Assembly: GCA_000597885.1 (NCBI GenBank)
Contig: CP004371.1
Coordinates: forward strand, 1,876,501 to 1,940,500
Reading direction: 5' to 3'
Length of the DNA stretch: 64,000 bases
From: Flammeovirgaceae bacterium 311
Lineage (GTDB): Bacteria > Bacteroidota > Bacteroidia > Cytophagales > Cyclobacteriaceae
Part shown: piece after piece, positions 58,136 to 64,000 of the stretch
Position numbering within the stretch: the stretch's first letter is position 1
Layout: every line of letters starts with the position of its first letter
Position numbers and translations under genes: made by a program
Notes under the pieces: model-generated
Told to the model about the DNA's origin: nothing
The model's input: only the letters and a program-made list of their open reading frames with translations
The model's database searches: none

Positions 58136-58337
58136 TACCCTTTGTCTTTAATTATACATTAGTAAGTTAGTAACAAGAAGTTGATACTAGATAAAATACT
58201 TTAAAATTAATTTATTTTTCAAATTCTTAATATAAATCAATCTTTTCCAGTTCTGTCAATATTCTCTAATTTAATGAAGCAACAGCTCATTTTCTTTAAT
58301 TGCAAGTCATTAGTTTTATTAGTTTATACCCTTAGAA

Positions 58338-59411
58338 TTAGAACATTTTATGAACTCCATCTACAGACTTCTTTTGAGAAAATGGAATCTTTCCTTCTTC
58401 TAAAGGAAATCCAATTGAGATAAACATTATACAACGCTCATGGGGCGATAAACTTAAAAACTTATCTAATTTCTTTTCTCTTTCTTCTATATCTGGCCAA
58501 TTAATTGGACAGGATGATAATCCTAGAGTTTCAAGTGCAAACATAAAACTCATGGCTGCCAAACCTCCATCTATATAAATAACATGCCTATCCCTCTCAT
58601 CAAAATATGCAGTTAAGTCACCGATCAAAATAGCAATCATAGGAATATTATGAGCAAATGAAGTCGCCCCCATTGGCAAAAAACCAGCCATCTTTAGTTT
58701 TTCAGGATCATCGATAAAAATAAATCTAAACGGCTGCCTGTTACATGCACTAGGCGAGTATAAAGCAGCAGTAATTGCTTGCTTTATCAGTACATGTGGA
58801 ACTTTTACCTGCTCATACCAACGCACTGAACGTCTTTGCTGACAGAGTCTTAAAAATTCCTCAAACTCAATATTACTTTTTACACTAGTTTTTCGTTCAT
58901 ATGGCAGATAAGGAGATGTTGAAATGAAAGAATTAAGAGGTAAATTACTATTACATTGATTATATCTTTCTTTAGCTCTTTCTATGACATCATGGGATTC
59001 TACAACACTAAAATACTCTTGAAGTACATCTTTTGCCCATTTGATGGTATCAACTTCACTAGAACCTGCAGATACTTTTTCGTAAGCAGATATAGTTTCT
59101 TCAATATAATCAAGAGCAAAAATATTCTTCAATGGAATTGAAATTAGACCTTTCTCAATTCTATGAATATTACGACGAAGTGTAGCATCATCAGATGTGC
59201 TACCTTGTTCTTTTTTCAAATGAATTAGCTTACCCCTTAATACACTATAGTGCTCTCTATCAAATTTATCACTAAATAAAAAATAGTAAAAAGAACTTTT
59301 ACGTGGAGATTGCGAAGCCCAAGTCAAGATCTTATCATTTTCAAAAATTTGTTTTTTGAGCTTGTTATATCTCCAAAGTAAACTTTGTTTTATATCTAAA
59401 AAGAGTCCCAT
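58338..59411 (-). CDS. Nitroreductase-family protein with long N-terminal extension
   Basis: A 357-residue protein. The C-terminal half (about 185-357) is a nitroreductase fold: RRSVRWYEQVKVPHVLIKQAITAALYSPSACNRQPFRF is the FMN-binding start and LGLSSCPINWPDIEEREKK the later helix. The first about 185 residues show a helical region with no match that I recognise. It is 3 bp from the ABC ATPase and probably co-transcribed. The role in polysaccharide synthesis is unknown. Confidence 0.8.
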   Translation of the reverse strand: MGLFLDIKQSLLWRYNKLKKQIFENDKILTWASQSPRKSSFYYFLFSDKFDREHYSVLRGKLIHLKKEQGSTSDDATLRRNIHRIEKGLISIPLKNIFALDYIEETISAYEKVSAGSSEVDTIKWAKDVLQEYFSVVESHDVIERAKERYNQCNSNLPLNSFISTSPYLPYERKTSVKSNIEFEEFLRLCQQRRSVRWYEQVKVPHVLIKQAITAALYSPSACNRQPFRFIFIDDPEKLKMAGFLPMGATSFAHNIPMIAILIGDLTAYFDERDRHVIYIDGGLAAMSFMFALETLGLSSCPINWPDIEEREKKLDKFLSLSPHERCIMFISIGFPLEEGKIPFSQKKSVDGVHKMF

Positions 59412-59414
59412 ATA

Positions 59415-60683
59415 CTATACGACAGCCCAATTTTGTTCTACTAACACTTTAGAACCTTCAGGATTTGGTACTCTACCATTTCCGTAAAAATCCCCACTTT
59501 CAACTATCAACTTCATTGCATTTTCTATTCTTTGATATGGCTGACCATTTAGATGCAATGAGATATTGATATAATATGAACCCGCCACCAAAGGAAACCT
59601 TGGGATTGTACAGATAACCTCTCCATGTGATTCAGTTATAAATGTATCAAACCCACCATAGATTGAACCCAAATGGAGAATTTTTTCACCGTAACTATTA
59701 TAAATTCCAATATGTAGTGCACATTTCAGACCTAATTCCTTTGCCTTATATTCAAAAGAAAAAGTAACATCTTTTCCAGACATTACTTCTCTATCATAAG
59801 CTCCAGAAGAAATTACATTTGCAGATTCAATCCATACAAGAAAAGTTGATTTAACAAACTTATTTTTATAAAATAATGAATTATTATTCTGATTTAATGA
59901 TAAATATTTACCTACAATTTCAGAAATTTCTCCATCAGTGTTTAAGCCACCGTTTGATAATAAAATCCCTCTTGTACATAATGCTTGAATTGATGCCATA
60001 TTATGGCTTACAAAAATCACAGTCCTTCCTCCACCTTGTGCTACATCTTGCATTTTACCAACTGCCTTTTTTTGAAACTCGGCATCCCCAACTGCCAAAA
60101 CCTCATCAACAATTAAAATTTCAGGTTCTAAATGAGCGGCAACTGCAAATCCAAGCCTTACTCTCATACCTGATGAATACCGCTTTACCGGAGTATCTAT
60201 ATAGCGTTCTGTACCGGAAAAATCAATTATTTCATCTAACCTAGAACGAATCTCAGCTTTGGTCATGCCCATTATAGAACCATTCAGGAAAATATTTTCC
60301 CGCCCTGTCAGTTCCTCATGAAAGCCTGTGCCTACCTCCAGCAATGAAGCAATTCTTCCTTTTGACCTAATTCTTCCAGTAGTTGGGGAAGTGACCCGGG
60401 AGAGTAATTTAAGAAGAGTAGACTTACCAGCACCATTTTTACCGATGATCCCCAGTACCTCACCTCTCTTTACCTCAAAATTAATATCCCTAATCGCCCA
60501 TACGTAATCGCTATTACCCTTAGTAGCCCGGTCATTGACCTCACCCACTTTCAGGTAGGGATCTTCCAGACCTCTTACTTTATGCCACCAGCGGTTTAGG
60601 TCATGAGAAAGTGTACCAGTTCCTAACTCTCCTAACCTATACTGTTTGGATAGATTCTCAACCTTTATGACAGTATCAGACAT
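59415..60683 (-). CDS. Wzt-like ABC transporter ATPase with C-terminal glycan-binding-like domain
   Basis: A 422-residue ATPase. Walker A is GIIGKNGAGKSTLL, the signature is YSSGMRVRLGFAVA, and Walker B is EILIVDEVLAVGD. After about residue 250 the sequence continues in a beta-rich extension (SFEYKAKELGLKCALHIGIYN), as in Wzt proteins whose C-terminal domain selects the finished O-antigen. It works with the permease 61 bp upstream. Confidence 0.93.
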   Translation of the reverse strand: MSDTVIKVENLSKQYRLGELGTGTLSHDLNRWWHKVRGLEDPYLKVGEVNDRATKGNSDYVWAIRDINFEVKRGEVLGIIGKNGAGKSTLLKLLSRVTSPTTGRIRSKGRIASLLEVGTGFHEELTGRENIFLNGSIMGMTKAEIRSRLDEIIDFSGTERYIDTPVKRYSSGMRVRLGFAVAAHLEPEILIVDEVLAVGDAEFQKKAVGKMQDVAQGGGRTVIFVSHNMASIQALCTRGILLSNGGLNTDGEISEIVGKYLSLNQNNNSLFYKNKFVKSTFLVWIESANVISSGAYDREVMSGKDVTFSFEYKAKELGLKCALHIGIYNSYGEKILHLGSIYGGFDTFITESHGEVICTIPRFPLVAGSYYINISLHLNGQPYQRIENAMKLIVESGDFYGNGRVPNPEGSKVLVEQNWAVV

Positions 60684-60744
60684 GCTTAAATCTAATCAAA
60701 TTGCTTTTGTACCTTGACTTCCGTTTAGTTAGTAACAGAAATTC

Positions 60745-61644
60745 TCATACAGTATCCATAAATGTACGTTGTACTTTATTGAATATAATTAACCCTAAAA
60801 AGAAAATCACCACTGTAAAAGCAGTTGAATAGCCTATATACCCCCAGGAAAAAGTGCCCTGGCTTATAAAAGCAAAACGGAAAGTTTCAATAATACCTGA
60901 TACTGGATTAGCCAATATAATCAACTTATATTTTTCAGGAAGAGAAGATATGGGATAAATAACTGGAGAGGCGTACATCGCTAATTGAACACCAAAAGCA
61001 ACCAAAAACTGCAGGTCACGGTATTTAGTAGTCATAGATGATATAATCATACCACCTCCCAAACCCATCAGCGCCATCAAAGCCACCAGGTATGGCACCA
61101 ACAGAATATAAAGATTAGGCCGTATATCTGCACCCTGCACATAGTAATAACCTAATAATAGGAGGAACAGTAGAAACTGAACACCAAATTTCAAAAGGTT
61201 TGATATTACTACAGATAAAGGAGTTATAAATCTCGGGAAATATACTTTACCAAAAATATTAGCATTTTTAGTAAAAGTAGTTGAAGTATCAGTGAGACAG
61301 GTTGAAAAATAATTCCAACCGATAATACCTGCCAAATAAAATAGTGCGGGAGGAATACCCTCTGTGGTAATACCCGCTACATTACTAAAAACGAAGGTAA
61401 AGATAATAGTAGTGAACACAGGTTGAATAAAAAACCAGATAGGCCCTAAAATGGTTTGCTTGAAAGTTGCAACAAAATCCCTTTTAACAAACATTTGAAG
61501 CAGGTCGCGATATTGCCACACTTCCTTTAGTTGCAAATCAAATAGTGAGGTACTTGGCTGAATATCAAGCGTCCATCCCTCATCTCCATCTTCCTTTTCA
61601 GCCTGTTTTGCTGGATACTCCAGCAAGGCTTTATCGTCCTGCAT
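60745..61644 (-). CDS. Wzm-like ABC-2 type permease
   Basis: A 299-residue membrane protein. A 40-residue cytoplasmic N-terminus precedes LQMFVKRDFVATFKQTILGPIWFFIQP, the usual start of polysaccharide exporter permeases. Six hydrophobic helices follow. It exports the completed glycan across the inner membrane. It is the first gene of the operon. Confidence 0.93.
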   Translation of the reverse strand: MQDDKALLEYPAKQAEKEDGDEGWTLDIQPSTSLFDLQLKEVWQYRDLLQMFVKRDFVATFKQTILGPIWFFIQPVFTTIIFTFVFSNVAGITTEGIPPALFYLAGIIGWNYFSTCLTDTSTTFTKNANIFGKVYFPRFITPLSVVISNLLKFGVQFLLFLLLLGYYYVQGADIRPNLYILLVPYLVALMALMGLGGGMIISSMTTKYRDLQFLVAFGVQLAMYASPVIYPISSLPEKYKLIILANPVSGIIETFRFAFISQGTFSWGYIGYSTAFTVVIFFLGLIIFNKVQRTFMDTV

Positions 61645-62077
61645 GTTGGTGGTTCTTTTTTTCCAATTTCAAATTTAGTGCTTTCTTCAAAATAAATAAC
61701 ACTATAGCAAAAAGTATTGGATGAACAGCCTTGTTGCAAGCTGAGTATGAGGAATCAACATTTCTTAGTTTGCAATGAATTGTTATCCGACCTCACATAT
61801 GACTTTTAATAAAAGAAGCAACATATGGAAATGCTTATGCTGTTTCTTTCATTTATACTCATGTAGCTTGCTTCTTCCCTATAATTTCAGGAGTAACAAC
61901 AATATAATTTTTAGATATTCATCCCCGCCCCAACAGTCTCATGCTTAAAATAATGAATCAGAATTCACGAACCTGTTGAGCGGTTGCAGTTGTAGCTGTC
62001 TAAGAAAAGAGGTCCTGTAGTGTGCAGCTAATATGGCAAATTTAATTGATTTCCAGGTTAAGAAATTCATTTATCCT
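61645..62077. other. Intergenic region upstream of the exporter operon
   Basis: AT-rich, about 430 bp, and the likely site of the main promoter for the polysaccharide operon, although I cannot point to a perfect -33/-7 pair. No gene. Confidence 0.4.
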
Positions 62078-63055
62078 TCACCAATAGCACCCCTCTTCGA
62101 CCACCATGAAATTATCAGGATAGTCTATCTGAAGTGGTTTTATCCAATGTTTGTTGAACAGCTTACTGATGGTTTCATGGCTTTCCCAGCGAGCTCCCCT
62201 GATGCCAAACAGTATTTGCAGAGCGCCACCCATATGCACAGCTTGCTTCCCCATGAGCTTTACAAAACTGGCTAATGGCATTCCATAGGCACCACAACCC
62301 ATCAATGCTATATCAAACTTTTCCTTGGCTACTGCTTCCTTCATATACTCCAGGGCCTCAAACCAATCCTTGAAGTTCACTTTGTTATGGGCAATGCTTT
62401 GTACGGCCTTGATGATTGTTAGATCGAACTGGGGCAATATTCTTTTATCAGAAAAAAGCAGTGCTCTTTTCTGATACTGGTGCCTGATACTCTCTTCGAA
62501 GGGATGAATCACCAACACTTTTTTCCCTTCCAGCACCTGGCTCCAGGGACGGGGGTGGTAATAAGGTTCCAGGTCCCGCAGCCTCACCTTCTTTGCATTT
62601 TTCAACTCCTCCTTAAATAGATTTTCCTCTGCACGCCAGGAACCAAGGATATCTATTTGCTCCATTTCCGCCAGCATCAATTCGCTAAACTTCTCAAAAT
62701 TTCTGACGTTGGGAGGGAAAAAGCCTGCGTTACGGGGCATATCTTCAAAGGTAAACCTGCTCCATCCAATCGAATCTATCTCTCCCTTGATATATTTTAA
62801 GCTGTTTTCAAAATTTGGCTGTGTCAGGTACTCATACACACACTGTATCTCTACAGCACCAAAGCGACTGATCATGGCAGGTTTATCAGACGACAAGGTT
62901 TTCATAATTAAATCTGAAGCTTCCTGACCTGCGAAGTCCATAATCGGAAGATGGGTAGTAGTACTCCCTTGAGGTGCTAATAAGGCATTTGCTTTTCTAA
63001 TAATATTAAGTATGCTTGTTATACCTCTATTCATGCAGTAGAGATTTACGCCCAA
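62078..63055 (-). CDS. GT-D fold-like protein
   Basis: A 325-residue protein. SRFGAVEIQCVYEYL (about residues 64-78), LRDLEPYYHPRPW and VLVIHPFEESIRHQYQKRA are marks of a GT-D-like (DUF1792-related) glycosyltransferase family. MGCGAYGMPLASFVKLMGKQAVHMGGALQILFG near the end is also conserved in these proteins. It is transcribed with the exporter but 430 bp upstream. The ATG at 63034 is an alternative start. Confidence 0.65.
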   Translation of the reverse strand: MGVNLYCMNRGITSILNIIRKANALLAPQGSTTTHLPIMDFAGQEASDLIMKTLSSDKPAMISRFGAVEIQCVYEYLTQPNFENSLKYIKGEIDSIGWSRFTFEDMPRNAGFFPPNVRNFEKFSELMLAEMEQIDILGSWRAEENLFKEELKNAKKVRLRDLEPYYHPRPWSQVLEGKKVLVIHPFEESIRHQYQKRALLFSDKRILPQFDLTIIKAVQSIAHNKVNFKDWFEALEYMKEAVAKEKFDIALMGCGAYGMPLASFVKLMGKQAVHMGGALQILFGIRGARWESHETISKLFNKHWIKPLQIDYPDNFMVVEEGCYW

Positions 63056-63429
63056 TGATTGAACGAAATGAGTTATTCCTGATTTTTTTTCAGAAGTGCC
63101 TGTTCACCAATATAAACGAAAGCTGCCAGGTAATTAAAAGACTGATTCACTGCGCTATAATTTAGCCTGGCGTACAGGTAATTTATATGTTTTCCCAAAA
63201 AACCATGTGAAATGATATTTTATAACTCAATCACTTCTGCTGAAAATTAATCGTTCAGGTTCTGCGGTCCATTGCACAACTTGTGGTGGATACTCTTGCA
63301 AATGTTCATGAGTATGCTGACTATTACGGTCAAATTTTTCAACTCTGGCGTTATTACAAATTCTATCCAGACAGATGTTGATGTTTACATTATAGCGCAT
63401 CTCAAGAACAGTTTATTTTCAGGCTTAGC
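63056..63429. other. Intergenic region
   Basis: About 370 bp, AT-rich, no gene and no clear regulatory signal. Confidence 0.4.
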
Positions 63430-64000
63430 TCAAAATTTGTTGTTCTTATTTTTGTAAACATTTAAGGCCCCTATTTTGATAAGAAAAACAAAATCATCTT
63501 CTAAGCTGGCACCGAAAAAGCTCGGCGGTATCCCCTCCTTATCTATGTAATATTTAAATTGTCCGCTTTGTACATGCTTATGCAAAGATGCATAACTAAA
63601 AACTTTTTTTGCAAATAAGCCTTGTTCTCCAAACACAACTTCGTCTTGGGGAAAAAGCGCATTGAACGGAAATCTTAATCTTAGACTTCTTTCAGGGCTG
63701 TAAAAATAATCTTCGCCTATTTCCGCTTCTAAGAAAGCAATAATTCCATTTTCTGCAGATTCTTTTTCACCTGGCAAAATAATTCCGGCGATCATTTCAG
63801 AAGCTGCTACAAAATCTTTATGATATCGGTATACATGTAACATCATAACTGATGTACTATATATTAACACCACCCATGTTGATAATGCTATGGCTAGTTT
63901 TCTCACCCCACTACTTTTGATTTTGGTTGTAACATAACCAAACATGATCAATGAAATAGTAAACCAGTCTAACAGATAATGCTCCGCGGATCCCTGCTTC
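63430..64000 (-). CDS. Membrane protein, 5' end cut by window edge
   Basis: The frame continues without a stop from 63430 to the edge of the window, so the gene starts beyond it. At least 189 residues are visible. Two hydrophobic segments (LLDWFTISLIMFGYV and LAIALSTWVVLIYSTSVMML) precede a soluble C-terminal part of about 130 residues with no recognised motif. It may be the tail of a larger multi-helix envelope protein, possibly part of the same glycan locus. Confidence 0.6.
   Translation of the reverse strand, partial: KQGSAEHYLLDWFTISLIMFGYVTTKIKSSGVRKLAIALSTWVVLIYSTSVMMLHVYRYHKDFVAASEMIAGIILPGEKESAENGIIAFLEAEIGEDYFYSPERSLRLRFPFNALFPQDEVVFGEQGLFAKKVFSYASLHKHVQSGQFKYYIDKEGIPPSFFGASLEDDFVFLIKIGALNVYKNKNNKF

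Noticed and set aside
63272-63457. Plus-strand 61-residue frame
   Set aside because: It lies in AT-rich intergenic DNA and overlaps the 3' end of the edge gene; no motif.

Overview
The window reads as one contig of a Bacteroidota chromosome, most likely order Cytophagales. The signs are a type IX secretion (T9SS) C-terminal sorting domain on a secreted esterase, TAnnTTTG-type promoter boxes, almost no Shine-Dalgarno sequences, a monomeric NADP isocitrate dehydrogenase, and split complex I genes (nuoABC, then nuoD). I saw no rRNA, tRNA, CRISPR array or prophage. The genus cannot be fixed from sequence reading alone; a Cesiribacter/Nafulsella-like lineage is a guess.

Positions 1-31000 are mostly housekeeping genes. 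In order they are: a fructosamine-kinase/LMW-phosphatase pair (probable protein deglycation), enoyl-CoA hydratase, peroxiredoxin, waaA-rsgA, a large T9SS-exported PA14 esterase, a small glycosylation group (GT2, FkbM methyltransferase, DXD-type transferase, GT4), an EamA-TPR-YigZ operon, NhaC antiporter with a 3'-5' exonuclease, small membrane proteins (SemiSWEET, YvlD-like), an FAD oxidoreductase, a run of envelope/lipid-related small genes, a FAN1-like VRR-NUC nuclease, a double-HTH regulator, a MscS channel, a voltage-gated potassium channel, an M28 peptidase and the NAD(P)HX repair enzyme.

Positions 31000-44700 hold complex I subunits nuoA, nuoB, nuoC and nuoD on the minus strand. The block is broken between nuoC and nuoD by a REP-associated tyrosine transposase (RAYT) with its own hairpins and by a small zinc-ribbon membrane gene. 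Isocitrate dehydrogenase, a VapBC-type pair whose toxin is frameshifted by a 7-bp duplication, panB, a PAS histidine kinase, a PyrR-like phosphoribosyltransferase and an Lrp regulator follow. The intergenic DNA here and near 2300-2600 carries several families of palindromic repeats.

Positions 44700-64000 are a visibly AT-richer, almost wholly minus-strand surface-polysaccharide island. It has a Wzm/Wzt ABC exporter with a C-terminal glycan-binding-like extension, at least seven glycosyltransferases, two sulfotransferases, a polysaccharide pyruvyltransferase, a SAM methyltransferase, a nitroreductase-like protein with a long N-terminal extension, a GT-D-like protein and a decayed IS1-family element. 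The inferred product is an ABC-exported surface glycan carrying acidic sulfate and/or pyruvate groups.
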